From Torymus aiolomorphi (taxonomy: Eukaryota > Arthropoda > Insecta > Hymenoptera > Torymidae), in the NCBI GenBank assembly GCA_036365515.1, contig CM070876.1:43242195-43306194 (forward strand): a DNA stretch of 64,000 nt. Direction: 5' to 3'. The first letter of the stretch is position 1, and every line of letters begins with the position of its first letter. The notes under the pieces are model-generated. The model had not been told where the DNA came from and searched no databases. It was given only the letters and a program-made list of their open reading frames with translations. A program made the position numbers and the translations under genes. This document shows positions 53,074 to 64,000 of the stretch, one piece after another.

Positions 53074-54379
53074 TCAATTATTCGGGGCGCGTGGTACGAA
53101 CGACGCAAGATCGGACTCGTTGCTAATTTTTAAGGGAGTGCCGTCGCGTGACTCGCGCATAAAAACATCTAGGTGATAGACATAAGGCCGCAAATAGATA
53201 AGCGATTTAGCTTTGACGCAGGCTTTTCGCCACAAATCGAAGACGTGTTTAGGCAATAAGGGTCTTAAGAAGACATGCAGGTTTCCACCAGTGCCAAAAA
53301 GCAACTGCGAGTCGAAGGTACCAAGCTTTTTGCTGTGAGCCATAACAGTATCGCGAACAGCTTCTGAGACAAATTTACATACAAAACTGCGAGTGCTTTT
53401 AATAGCTGGCTCTGCAGCATCCGCCGCAAAAGGAGTAGCAGCGGTAGACACAGAGGCAGGTCACCATGGCCGGGTCGTGATGATGTAATGGTGAATCTGC
53501 GGTAGCTTTAGGGCCTCAAGGACTCTCCTCATGACATCTGAGTCGCTGAGCGTAGTGGCCGTCGGGATGCCCGTGACGATTAACTCGCAGTTGTCGCATG
53601 TTTGCTTCTGACCAGAAAGAGCTTCCACCGTGGACTTGAGCGCCGCCAGCTCAGTCGTATGCTGGATAAGTTGCGAGCCATGCGCAGATTCGACTATCTC
53701 AAGCCGATCGGAAAGGGATTTCATATCCTCCCTTAGCTTAATCTTGTCGTTGCGATACTCGGTGGACGAAATTTTGGAATTGCGAAATGTAGGTCATAAA
53801 CCAGCCTGGTGCATTATCATAGCCACTAACGTCGGTCTTCATTTCAGCGTTCGCTGCCATCGGGTCGTGAGCTACTCGAAGAGAGAGAGCGCGACGGTGA
53901 TCAGCTTCTCCGTTGTAAACTCTTTTCGAATTGGGATCTGCGACAGACGAGGCTGCAATGATAGGAGAATCAAGGTTCACGTTGGACGAGTGTTTATACA
54001 CATACGGAGCACGACAGGTGATCTTCTCCGGCTGAGCGGTAGACGGCGAGGGAGGGGATGCCGGGCGTTTACTAGAGCCGCGGGAACTATTATAGAGTGC
54101 GAACGAATTTTCGCGACTAGCGCCTAAACGGTCGATGACCTCGCGGGTGAGTTCGCTTGGGCAACCGTTTGATTTCGTACGAGCGGTCGAATTACGATAA
54201 ATATCAACAGCACAGCAGCAGACGGTCAAATTACTGACTCCCCAGCTCGGATCGCAGCACTTTAGATGGTAGGGCCTGTCACAAGCTCTGCAGCACACAA
54301 CTGTAATCTTTTCAGCACCAGGTTTCTTCGAGACTAATCGTTTTTTACAACTAACGCAAGACTTACGCGCCTTATACAT
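53074..54379 (-). pseudogene. LINE ORF1 (PHD-like finger, coiled coil, FP-type domain), broken
   Basis: Three pieces in order: 54379-53738 (start ATG; Cys/His-rich CVSCKKRL...CCRACDRPYHLKCC, a PHD-like zinc finger, then a low-complexity basic region), 53724-53461 (a coiled coil, then CDNCELIVTGIP, an RRM-like segment), and 53451-53074 (VFLRPLLPKHVFDLWRKACV, the domain also found in baculovirus FP25K-like proteins and many LINE ORF1 proteins). The pieces are separated by frame breaks near 53730 and 53455. Such ORF1 proteins bind RNA and act as chaperones. Confidence 0.75.
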
Positions 54380-54742
54380 ATATTAAACTTAAACTAATAC
54401 ATAAAAATATATAGGTTATACGATACACATATACGGCCACGTGACGCAAAGGTGACGGGATTGAGAACAAATTACTAGTCACCAACCACAGCTGGAATCA
54501 AATGATGTCCTTCATGACTATGAAAATCTCATAATCGATGAGCTCCTAACCTCCAAGAGACATCCACGAAGAAAAGTCGATAACTCCGCAAAAAACGTCT
54601 CGTCGTCGTGGAAAATCAGCCCAAGGCGAAGCCAGATGAGTCAATTATAATACTGCATATGCAGGAGAACACTTTTGCGGCAGATAACAGCGAAAACCAG
54701 ACAGAAACGCAAGAGCGAAAAACTCACGACTATCACTCCCAG

Positions 54743-55573
54743 TGAGAGAGAGAGACGCCGTCAGCAGCTACCGCGGCCGAGTGAGAGGGAGAGAGAGAGA
54801 CACCGGCCGATCCTCTGCGACAGCCGGACTGCTCGCGTAGGAGCGAGAGAGAGAGAGAGAGATACGATGCGCGAGGCTTCCGGCACCACTCGGCCTGACT
54901 CCCTGCATCAGCCGAGTCTTCGCGAGGTAAGTCCTGGCCAGGCGCTAGCGCGCTCTCCCCGCGGACGACGTGGGTCCGGAGAGCGACTCCCGCGCGAGCG
55001 AGCGAGGCTCACTGACGCGCGCGCGTGTGTCGATCGCGCGCGGCGATCGACCAACGTCGGCGCGGGCCGCTTTTACGAGTGCGTGTGTGCGACCGCGCGC
55101 ACACGTAACTAGAGCGCGGGCGCACCACCCGAATCGGCGCGTACACTGCGTACGCGCCGCCCGTATATTATTCTTTGCGCCCGAGGGGCAATAAACTTCT
55201 TTTATTTTCCATCCGCGTTCGTGCATTATTTGGCGCGTAATCCCGGATCCCTTTTCCTAGTCGGTGGCGCAGCGGTATAGAATACCACCGGCCTCCGCGG
55301 GCGCGAGTACACGGTGCTCGCGTATTTCTGAGCAGCCGAGTTAGCACGCACGAGAGAGAGAGAGTGCGACAGCGAAGTCGCGCGTTGTAACGCCGATAGG
55401 TACGGCTACCGACGAAGGCAGCCGACGGCGAGCGACGGCGCGCCGGCGAGAGCGAGGAGATTTCGCCGAGGGTTGGCACGGGCCAGTGCTCGCGCCTGTC
55501 AACCGCTGCGTCGTTCATCGGCAAGTCCGCTTTGGAGATTTGCAGCACTGAGGGGAAAACCTACCCCGTTACA
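54743..55573 (+). repeat. 5' LTR of element 3, right part
   Basis: Matches 62312-63130. A TATA-like GTATATTATT lies at about 55163, and the polyadenylation signal AATAAA is at 55190-55195. It ends CCCCGTTACA and is followed by the primer-binding site candidate TGGCGCTCTTAACGTG (55576). Confidence 0.88.
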
Positions 55574-56249
55574 ACTGGCGCTCTTAACGTGTGGATACAC
55601 GGATACCGGCCACCGACGAGCGTGCGAGAAATTAGATTGGGAGAAAGACTTTTTCTCTGGGTTTTTTTTTCTTTCCTCTAAAAATCGGGATTCAAAGTTA
55701 AAATTAGGAATTTGACTAGATCAAATCAGGTTTTTTCTACGTATTGTAAAATAATAAACGTTGCCTTGCTCCGGGAAAGATCAGCATATGAGAGCTGAGC
55801 GTAAAGTAAACATTGACGATTCGACGAGAGTTTAACTTTTACTTTCTCTTCCTTTTGTCGCGTTAATTAATAGAATAACTAGAGAATTAAAACCTAACTT
55901 AGAATTTCCTTTTGTTTCGGGATTTTATTTCTTTTTCGTAGTTCAACAGTTTTTCGTTCTTTTTTATTAATTCCTGGTCGGCGATTATTGCCGAAGAGAA
56001 GAAAAGCGACAAGAGGGAGCGGTTCGTCGTCTCTCAGCGGTGGTAGAGAGATTGTGAGCCACAGCGGAGAGTCGAACCGGTACACACACACGCACTCGAT
56101 CGGAGTATACCTGATAGGAGAAAAATTACTTTGTATCTTTTTTTTTGCTGTTGTTGTATTTTTGGTGCACCCATTCGATACGCGAACGTACTCGTTTAGC
56201 CGCGCACAGGTATACTCCGGGACAGGTTTATTTGTAAAGAAACGAAACG
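55574..56249 (+). other. Leader of element 3
   Basis: Untranslated leader between 5' LTR and gag, with the primer-binding site at its start and an AT-rich middle. No ORF of interest. Confidence 0.6.
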
Positions 56250-57185
56250 ATGGGAGAGTCTGCAGCCAAAGCCATCGAAAATTGGTGCAGATGTCTCACC
56301 GAGGACGAGACACTGCGCTACACGCAAGCGCTTGGACTGAAGACAAGCGGCGGAACGTTCCTGAAGCTAGAGCGCATCAGTAAGTGGCTGGCAGGCGACT
56401 ACGATCCAGAGGATTTTGAAGGCGTAGCCGCCGCTGACGAGCATTCCGCGTGGGTGGAACGCGTAAATGCTCGCCGCACGTTCCTGGATCGAACTTCCGG
56501 TTCGGAACACGACATATCGTGGGCAAACTCCACGTCGGACGAACCGCACACGCTCGAGATTTTAAAAACGGACGGGCTAGTCCAGAAAAATCTCGAGCAC
56601 AGTCGCGAATGGGCATCAAACGCGACCACAGTCGACAGCGAAGAGGAAACGACGGGCCAGGGTGACACCACCAACAATGAGGCAGAGGAGAGCGAACGAG
56701 TCACGGCCATGAAAGGACCGGCAATGTTCGAAATGTCAATGGCGGACGGCACGACACTGCAAGTGCCAACCGATTGGGCCGTATACATGGCCGCGGTTAA
56801 CAAGAAAATTCGGCAAATCGAAGAGTCGACGCAGATCCTAGCCGCCAACTCAACTCAGCATCCAAACGCTAACAGCACTCGCCGGGAGAGCGCCGAAGCA
56901 ATGCGGCGAGTGACGTTCACGAACATCACGCCTGCCCGCCGGAATGAAGAGAATCTACGAGAAGAGGCTCAGTTGAGAGGCCTGTCCTCTCGGCTAGACA
57001 TCGGCGGACGGGGACTGCCGACCCCCATACAGCAGCCTAGTTCCAGGCCTCGACAGCCGGCGGATGAGAGGCCGCCGCCACCTATTACCCCGCTGTCGCG
57101 CCGAACCGGGTTCGGTGGCGCCTGGGGGGGGGGAGGGGGAGTGGATCACAGAGCCAGCCAGTTGAATCGACTGACTCTGAGATAA
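56250..57185 (+). pseudogene. gag: gag of element 3, N-terminal part
   Basis: An ATG at 56250 starts MGESAAKAIENWCRCLTEDE. The 311-codon frame includes a helical N-terminal domain, an acidic middle and a Pro/Arg-rich region (QQPSSRPRQPADERPPPP). It goes out of frame at a G-run at about 57123-57137 and stops at 57185, and the capsid continues in the next frame. The G-run is the likely indel site. Confidence 0.7.
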
Positions 57186-57208
57186 GGCGAGAACCGAGAG
57201 CAAGGTCG

Positions 57209-58951
57209 ATGCCAGGATCGTTCGAAGAATCGAACCACCCGACAGGCGGCGGACTTCGAGATGTCGGCCAAGTAGTGCGCCGATGGGGATTCAAGTTCGC
57301 CGGCGATCCTGGCGAAAGCATCGACACCTTCCTCGAGCGAGTCGAGGAAAATTGGGAACTCGCCAAGCTTACGGAAGGGGAAATACTGAGTGCCCTTCCG
57401 GAGCTATTCGTCGGTGTAGCCGGGACCTGGGTGCGATCCAACAGGATGAGCTGGATCACCTGGGAGGAATTCTGTCGCCGGATACGGCGATGGTGCGGCA
57501 TGACGGACCGTGTACAGCAACGGCTGCGGCACGAGGTCGCTTTGCGAACGCAAGAACCGGAAGAGTCCGTACGTGATTACGTTACGTGCCTCGAAGCAAT
57601 GATGCGGAAGATGGAGCCACTGCCGACGCTTGATTTCAAGCTGGGGACGCTACACCGGAACATGAAGCCGCGACTCCAGCAACTCATTCGACGAAGCGAC
57701 TTCGAAGACACTGAGACATTGCTGGATTTAGCAATGGAGGCGGAGCTTGCAGTGGACGCGGAAAAGTCCTTCAAGCCTCCGCCGCCGCCGGAGTCGTGCG
57801 TGTACGCGCAGTGGGCGTACAAACCCCACAAATCGGCTCCGCCTAAGGTGAAGGCCGCGGCGGTAGAGACAAAGCTCCCGCCGACTCCACCGCCACCGAA
57901 AACGCCGACGATAGATGAAACGATCGAGCGGTTCGCGAAGGTGATTCTGGAGGGGATGCAACGCATGAATCAGAAGCAACTGCCCCCTCCTCCACCTGCA
58001 CCCCCGTCGACGCGGAACCGGAGCGGAGAGAAAGGGTCCCGGAGAAAAAAGAGTAGCTCCAAACGCCCCAGCAGGAAGACGAGTAGAAGGGGACGAGAAA
58101 TCGAACTCCAGCAGCGAAGAAGACCAAGCCAAGAGGTCGTCAAGGAGGAATGGCGAACCGAGCGCACCGGCACCGGGAGCATTCAGCTGTTATGGATCCG
58201 GCGCTCCCGGAGTAATTCGCCGAAATTGCCCGAAGTGCGCGGGAAACGTACCGCAGGCGAAGTAAGCGGGGTTTCCACTTCGTCTGCCGAAGTCCCCGCA
58301 CTAAATCCGGATGCTGTGGCCGAGCAGATAACGGCTGAGCCGGCAGTCGAGCACGAGCAGGGATCGCGATGGTGGCTACAGGTGGCGATCGGAAATTACA
58401 GGCTCCGCGCCCTCTACGATACGGGAGCTTCGCGCACCGTAATGGGGGTGGTCGGACTACAGCTCGCCTCCGCGTTAGGGCGACCTTTAATGCCGAGCTA
58501 CGGTCGCCGGGCGAAAGTCGTCGGAGGACAGACGGCGACCATCGCCGGTTACGTCGAGCTGCCGTTCGAGGTAGCTGGCATAAAGCGAGACATTCGGGTA
58601 GCGGTGCTGCCGGATGACAAAGTGGATTGTTACTTGGGCGCAAACTTTGTCAGAGCCTTCGGTACGATCCACGACCCCATCAATAACCAGTTGATCGTGA
58701 GCGCGGCGGATAAGCGCGTAGACTTGGAAGTCGCGGGGGTTTCATCCGTCGAGGCGCTAGATGTATCGTCGATCGGCCTCGAAGACGTCTCGGATGAACA
58801 GCGGCAGGAGATGGCAGAGCTGGTAGGCCGAATTCTCGGCGGAGACGACCAAGCTCTCGGCCGCACTACGTGGGCGAGCCACCACATTGAAGTGGGGAGC
58901 GCACTACGTGGGCGAGCCACCACATTGAAGTGGGGAGCGCACGTCCCGTGA
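57209..58951 (+). pseudogene. gag-pro: gag capsid and protease of element 3
   Basis: A 580-codon frame. The capsid part has RRWGFKFAGDPGESIDTFLE and the Arg-rich dimer region. It is followed by a long Pro-rich and basic stretch (KLPPTPPPPK, RKKSSSKRPSRK). A degenerate zinc knuckle is readable only in another frame around 58184-58250, with a Ser where the second Cys should be, so two compensating shifts flank it. The protease has LRALYDTGASRTVMGVVG. The frame ends early because of a 38-bp tandem duplication (58863-58900 and 58901-58938). Confidence 0.75.
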
Positions 58952-59669
58952 AGCAGCGTTACTACCCGGTGTCCAAGAAGCTCGAAGAGGATATGCACCG
59001 TCAAGTGATCGAGATACTCGAATCCGGGGTAATCAAGCCCTCTACGAGCGCGTGGTCTAGCCCCGTCGTCATGATACGGAAAAGCAACGACAAGTACCGT
59101 TTCTGTATCGATTTCCGTAAATTGAACGCGGTTTCGAAGGCAGACGCGTATCCGCTGCCGTACATGGACGCGATATTGCGCAAGCTGAAGAGCGCTAAGT
59201 ACATCTCGACACTTGACCTAAGCTCGGCGTACCACCAGATTCCGCTGCGCCGGAATCGAAGGAGCTGACGGCATTGACAGTGCCCGGATTGGGCCTGTAT
59301 CAGTTCACGAGAATGCCGTACGGCCTATCTCAGGCCGGAGCGACGTTTCAACGCCTTGTGGACAAAGTCATCGGCCCCGAGCTTGAGCCGTACGCCTTCT
59401 CGTACCTCGATGATATCATCATCGTGACAGAGACGTATGAGGAGCACCTGAAATGGCTCAAGCATGTGCTAAAGCGCGTTAAAGAGGCCGGGTTGACGAT
59501 CAACCGCGAGAAAAGTGTGTTTGGCAAGACTGAAGTCAAATACCTCGGTGTGCTCGTCAACCGGGACGGATTCCGGCCGGATCCTGATAAGATCGAGCCG
59601 ATGATAAATTTTCCGGTACCAAAGAACTTGAAGCAACTACGCCGCTTCCTGGGAATGGCATCTTGGTAG
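58930..59669 (+). pseudogene. pol: Reverse transcriptase of element 3
   Basis: Two frames. The first (58930-59268) has EILESGVIKPSTSAWSSPVV, RFCIDFRKLNAVSKADAYPL and LDLSSAYHQIPL, then a 1-bp shift near 59255. The second, open from about 59270, has LYQFTRMPYGLSQAGATFQR and the active site FSYLDDIIIVTE, and ends at a TAG (59667-59669) within LRRFLGMASW. Confidence 0.85.
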
Positions 59670-60611
59670 CGAAAGTTCTTGAAAGACTTTGCCACGATAG
59701 CCGAACCGCTCACAGCGCTAACGAAGAAGGATCGACGATATGAATGGGGTGACGCACAGCAAGAGGCTTTCGAAAAGATCAAAGCCTTGGCGTCCTCGGC
59801 TCCTGTCCTCGCCAGACCCTCGTTCGATGTCCAGTTTGTCGTGCAGACGGACGCGAGCGACACTGGCGTCGGTGCGGTGTTGTTGCAAGTAATCGAGGGA
59901 CGGGAACAAGTCCTCGAATTCGCAAGCCGAACACTTTCGCCAGCGGAGCGCAATTACAGTGTCACGGAGCGCGAATGCCTAGCGGTGATCTGGGCGATTA
60001 AGAAATTCCGCCCGTACATCGAAGGATATCACTTCTTGGTGGTAACAGATCATAGCAGCTTGCGATGGCTGCACAGTCTGCACAGCCCCACAGGAAGACT
60101 GGCGAGATGGGCTCTCGAGCTGCAGGGACACTCCTTTGATGTGGAACATCGAAAGGGCGCGCTGAACCACGTGCCCGACGCGCTTTCACACATGTACGAG
60201 GAAGAAGAGGACCTCGAGGTGTACGCGAGCACGTGGTCCGACGGTACTAAAGATGAGTGGTACCGAACCTGGCTGGACGAAGTGACACGCGAGCCCTCAA
60301 CCCATCCCAGGTGGAAAGTAGTAGGGGGTCGATTATTCTACTTTCTCGCAAATGAGATAGTGGAGGTGGCGGTCGCCGACGACGAGGCATGGAAACTCGT
60401 TGTGCCTCAGGAGCATCGTCATGAAGTACTCCGCGAATCATACGATGATCCGACCGCCGGGCACCAAGGTCGAGAAAAAAGGTACGAGCGCGCGGCCAGG
60501 TTATATTACTGGCCGAAAATGTACCACGCAGTGAGGAATTACGTGAAACATTGCCAAGTGTGCCAGCAGACAAAGGCGGAGCAAAGACCGCCAGCGGGTC
60601 TGATGGGATAG
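59670..60611 (+). pseudogene. pol: RT thumb, RNase H and integrase zinc domain of element 3
   Basis: In frame with the RT across the TAG. RNase H has VVQTDASDTGVGAVLLQ, ERECLAVIWAIKKFRPYIEG and VVTDHSSLRWL. The integrase zinc region has AGHQG and CQVCQQTK, but the first His position reads Tyr (RESYDDPTAGH). The frame ends at a TAG (60609-60611). Confidence 0.82.
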
Positions 60612-61700
60612 CGAGTTATCGACGGGCTGTGTCAAGTAGTTGCGGGAGATATAACCGGCCCGTTCGTAAGAAGTAAACTCGGGTATGAGTATATTTTGGT
60701 GTTCCAAGACCTCTTTACTCGGTAGGTGGAGTGCGTGCCCATACGCCAAGCGAATGCGAAGACCATCTTGAAAGAGTTCAAGGAGAGAGTGATTCTTCGA
60801 TTCGGCACTCCGGAGGTATTCTTGTCCGATAACGGCACAGAATTCAAAAATAAAGTCGTGGACGAATACCTCGCCGGTCGGCGTCCATCACTCGACTACC
60901 CCGCCGTATCACCCTCAGGCAAACCCTGTAGAGAGGGTAAATCGAACGTTGAAGACTCAATTGGTCGCGTTCGTCGAGAAATCTCACGTTGAGTGGGATC
61001 AGAAGCTGCCGGAGTTGATGTTCTCGTTGAACAACTCCGTGCATGCTTCGACCGGCATGAGCCCGGCCGCCCTCAATTACGGCAGACAGCCGCTTCCCCC
61101 GGCGACAGCTCGCTGCGAGCAGGAGCGCGAGGCCCTGGAGCAACGAGAACGCGAGGCTGTGGATACGTGGGCGGAGCGCCTGCATGATATGGATGCCTGC
61201 GAAAGCGGGCTGCCGCACAAATGGCCGACGAGCACCGGCGACAAGCGGTGTACTACAACGCGCGTCGGAGAGAAGTATCCTATGGGGTAGGAGACCTCGT
61301 CTTGAAAAGGAACAGAGTCCTTTCCTCCGCAGCGCAAGGAATATCGGCGAAGTTAGCGCCGAAGTACGCCGCTCCACTGAAGGTGACCGAGATAACAGGC
61401 TCCAATACGGTAAGAGTAAGAGACGAGAAGGATGCGAGCGAGGAGATCCTGCATGTTTCTCATCTCAAGCCTTACGACGGAGAAAGCAGCAACGAAACGG
61501 GCGAAGAAGTCGACGACGTCGAGGATCCGCAACCGCCGAGGGAAGACGTAAGCGTCCCGGTGATGAGCGACCCACCGGAGGCGGAGCGCCGCCGAGCGAT
61601 GTGTGTCCCGTCGAAAAACGTCCTCGGGGACGTCCGCGTAAAACGGTTCGCGTCGTGGTTCGCGCGGTTCCCGGTAAAACGCGCGCGACAGCGAAGGTGA
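60612..61700 (+). pseudogene. pol: Integrase core and C-terminus of element 3
   Basis: The core reads VVAGDITGPFVRSKLGYEYI (first Asp), with a TAG at 60724, then LSDNGTEFKNK (second Asp). After a frameshift near 60880 the third catalytic residue lies in NPVERVNRT. A Glu/Arg-rich helical region follows, then a further shift near 61200, and the C-terminal frame 61221-61700 with YGVGDLVLKRNRVLSSAAQG and VRDEKDASEEILHVSHLKPY. The tail is basic. All three catalytic residues are legible although the frame is broken several times. Confidence 0.75.
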
Positions 61701-61957
61701 ACTCCGGGACGGGAAAACTCCGGGGCCGACCGAAAGGTTCCGCGAAGCGACAGGAGCCGAGGTCGCATCGAGATGCCTCACCGCGGTCGACTCGCGTGCA
61801 GCGGCGTGCGAGAGCGTCAGTCTTTTAACCTGTCTTCCTTATTATTTCGCGCACACACCTTACCCCTGTTCAAGAAGTCTCGTGCCGCTGTTGAAGATGC
61901 TGATCGCGAGATAGCAGAGCAGACTCTCCGAGGGATAGTCCGCGTCTGGATGGGGGG
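61701..61957 (+). other. 3' untranslated part of element 3
   Basis: GC-rich, no gene. A polypurine tract GGATGGGGGG ends at 61957, directly before the 3' LTR. Confidence 0.6.
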
Positions 61958-63130
61958 TGTAACGGACAGCTCGTGTGCGTGCGCGCATGTGTGTGTATAT
62001 CGGTGTGCGCTGATGAGACTCGAGGCGAGTCTCAGCACACCGCGACGGCACGCGCAAAAACGTAAGAGGTAAACATCTCTCAACCTTGCGCGAAGGGCAA
62101 AGCCCGAGAGATGATCGCGCGTGCCGACGAAGGAACAGGCAGGCAGTATCGTTTCGGCCATCGCCGCGAGCAATAGCCCTCACTGAGAGAGAGAGAGAGA
62201 GAGAGAGAGAAAAGTGCGAACCAGCGAACGCGAGTGCAGGAAAGTGCAGCCGAGAGAGTGAGCGAGAGCGCGGCGCAGCAGCGTAGCTTGCGAAGCAGGG
62301 AGAGAGAGAGAGAGATAGACGCCGTCAGAGCTACCGCGGCCGAGTGAGAGGGAGAGAGAGAGACACCGGCCGATCCTCTGCGACAGCCGGACTGCTCGCG
62401 TAGGAGCGAGAGAGAGAGAGATACGACGCGCGAGGCTTCCGGCACCACTCGGCCTGACTCCCTGCATCAGCCGAGTCTTCGCGCGGTAAGTCCTGGCCAG
62501 GCGCTTGCGCGCTCTCCCCGCGGACGATGTGCGTCCGGAGAGCGACTCCCGCGCGAGCGAGCGAGGCTCACCGACGCGCGTGCATGTGTCGATCGCGCGC
62601 GGCGATTGACCAACGTCGGCGCGGGCCGCTTTTACGAGTGCGTGTGTGCGACCGCGCGCACACGTAACTAGAGCGCGGGCGCACCACCCGAATCGGCGCG
62701 TACACTGCGTACGCGCCGCCTGTATATTATTCTTTGCGCCCCAGGGGCAATAAACTTCTTTTATTTTCCATCCGCGTTCGTGCATTATTTGGCGCGTAGT
62801 CCCGGATCCCTTTTCCTAGTCGGTGGCATGGCGGTATAGAATACCACCGGCCTCCGCGGGCGCGAGTACACGGTGCTCGCGCATTTCTGAGCAGCCGAGT
62901 TAGCACGCACGAGAGAGAGAGCGCGACAGCGAAGTTGCGCGTTGTAAAGCCGGTAGGTACGGCTGCCGACGAAGGCAGCCTACGGCGAGCGACGGCGCGC
63001 CGGCGAGAGCGAGGAGATTTCGCCGAGGGTTGGCACGGGCCAGTGATCGCGCCTGTCAACCGCTGCGCCGTTCATCGGCAAGTCCGCTTTGGAGATTTGC
63101 AGCACTGAGGGGAAAACCTACCCCGTTACA
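61958..63130 (+). repeat. 3' LTR of element 3
   Basis: A 1173-bp intact LTR, TGTAACGG...CCGTTACA, with GA microsatellites, TATA-like box near 62726 and AATAAA near 62749. It is the best reference for the interrupted 5' LTR. Confidence 0.92.
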
Positions 63131-63136
63131 ACTAAT

Positions 63137-64000
63137 AACTTATGGTTCTAAATTCTTTTACTATTTTAAAACTTGTTCTACTATAATGAAGCATTAATAA
63201 TAAAAATTGAAGTCCTCATGTTTATTTCTTGATTTCTTAAAATTTTTGGCATAGGGTCTTTGGTGATTTTATTAAAAGCTTTTGATATCATATTTTCAAG
63301 TAGCATAATCTCTTCAATTGTAGAATATACACCTACACATCAAATTTCAGCTCAATATCTTGGTTACAGCCAGAGTTATGATGTACCACCCATTACAATG
63401 GGGACCGATAAGTCAATTTTTCGAAGATTTGTTTCATAGTTCATCGTATGCATTTATATCAATATTTTATTATTCTATATCATTAGTTTAAAGCTTTTTG
63501 TACTGTAATTAAGCATCATCAATACAAATTGAGGTTAAAAAGCTGATTTGTCAGATTTGTTAAAATTTTTGGCATAGAGTCCTAGGTGATTTTTCTAAAA
63601 CCTTTTATAATTATATTCCTGAGTAGATTATTCTCTTTAATTATAGAGTATATATCTAGACAAAATTTCAGCTTGATATTATGATTACAACCAGAGCTGT
63701 GACACTTTATGTAAAAGGGCTTCGGCTCCGAACAAATGAAAAATCAGGTTTCATAATACCAAAGTTCATCGTATACATTAATATCAATATTTTACAGTTC
63801 TACATCATTTGTTTTACTATTTTAAAGCTTGCTTTAATTGAATAAAGCATTAGTAAGAAAGGGGAATCTCTTATAGTTACTTTAAAGATTTCTCAATTTT
63901 CAGACATAGAGTCATTGGTGATTTTGTGAAAACATTTTACAATCATGTTCCTGAGTAGTTTTTCTTCTTTAATTATAGTTCAGTTAAGGTAGCATGAGCG
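63137..64000. repeat. AT-rich satellite, ~325-328-bp period
   Basis: GTTCATCGTAT(G/A)CATT recurs at 63439 and 63764 (325 bp), and TTTTACTATTTTAAA at 63156 and 63812 (656 bp, two periods). At least two and a half diverged monomers are visible, and the array runs out of the window. Monomers contain GGCATAGAGTC and ACCAGAG(C/T)T(G/A)TGA boxes. Confidence 0.75.

Larger units (their letters stand above)
49652..54742 (-). mobile_element. CR1/L2-like non-LTR retrotransposon (LINE)
   Basis: About 5.1 kb on the minus strand, ending in a microsatellite tail (ATCTA)n after CCAAATAAAGAATC. Comparison with the 3' LTR shows that it was inserted in a GAGAGA tract, so the target duplication is ambiguous. 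It has an ORF1 with a PHD-like finger and an FP-type C-terminal domain, and an ORF2 with endonuclease and reverse transcriptase. ORF1 is broken by frameshifts; ORF2 has three in-frame stops. The 5' non-coding part spans about 54380-54742. Confidence 0.88.

Noticed and set aside
55261..55300. tRNA-like A-box text (GGTGGCGCAGCGGTA) in the LTR
   Set aside because: No B box, no cloverleaf arms, and the same text is in both LTRs; not a tRNA gene.
54675..55548. Several GC-rich open frames at 54.7-55.5 kb, repeated at 62.1-63.1 kb
   Set aside because: They lie in both LTRs of gypsy element 3, are on both strands and have low-complexity Arg/Ala/Ser composition; LTR DNA, not genes.
57085..58643. Many minus-strand frames opposite gag-pro of element 3
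   Set aside because: GC-rich DNA lacks stops in antisense; plus strand has clear capsid and protease motifs.

Overview
The window is eukaryotic, repeat-rich DNA from an arthropod, very probably an insect; I cannot name the species. The evidence is the mix of element types: Ty3/gypsy LTR retrotransposons, a CR1/L2-like LINE, a Penelope-like element, PIF/Harbinger with a MADF-BESS partner, Transib-like, mariner-like and Sola-like DNA elements, a THAP remnant, and GT-AG introns of 66-98 bp. I found no convincing single-copy host gene, tRNA, rRNA or CRISPR array. Almost everything recognisable is a mobile element, a remnant of one, or tandem satellite DNA, and several are nested.

Layout. 1-3.74 kb: AT-rich DNA and a higher-order satellite (291/371/371 bp). 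4.1-6.3 kb: a Penelope-type terminal motif and a decayed PIF/Harbinger transposase joined to a MADF-BESS gene (minus strand). 6.6-7.9 kb: two fold-back elements, the second (A) inside a Penelope-like terminal block. 7.9-13.0 kb: a Penelope-like 5' coding fragment split by a 4.2-kb Ty3/gypsy element. 13.0-19.6 kb: LTR-like promoter DNA, paired palindromes, a THAP remnant split by fold-back C, and a 1.4-kb mariner-like palindrome. 19.6-28.0 kb: a large inverted-repeat DNA transposon (Sola-like transposase, broken) whose right arm is split by a 4.56-kb insertion with TG/CA ends, a 4-bp target duplication and two arrays of repeated stem-loops. 28.4-29.5 kb: a short satellite split by fold-back B. 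30.89-46.92 kb: a 16-kb retrovirus-like Ty3/gypsy element on the minus strand. 47.4-48.35 kb: a Transib-like palindrome. 49.2-63.1 kb: a third Ty3/gypsy element with ACTA target duplication, whose 5' LTR is split by a LINE. 63.1-64 kb: a ~325-bp satellite.

The most unusual object is the 16-kb element. Besides gag, protease, reverse transcriptase/RNase H and integrase it carries two different envelope-like genes (one resembling chuvirus-type glycoproteins, one resembling the baculovirus F / errantivirus Env type) and a cluster of small cysteine-pair ORFs between and after them. Gag, integrase and the second envelope are open; the first envelope and parts of pol are frameshifted, so this copy is probably not fully functional.

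Two other signals stand out. First, a fold-back family with CCCTA termini generates 2-bp, non-TA target duplications; three copies are present, each in a context that shows the empty site. Second, the ORF-less 4.56-kb insertion carries 5 + 8 stem-loops with conserved loops and changing stems, including a compensatory base-pair change. All family assignments come from reading motifs by eye; no database search was run.
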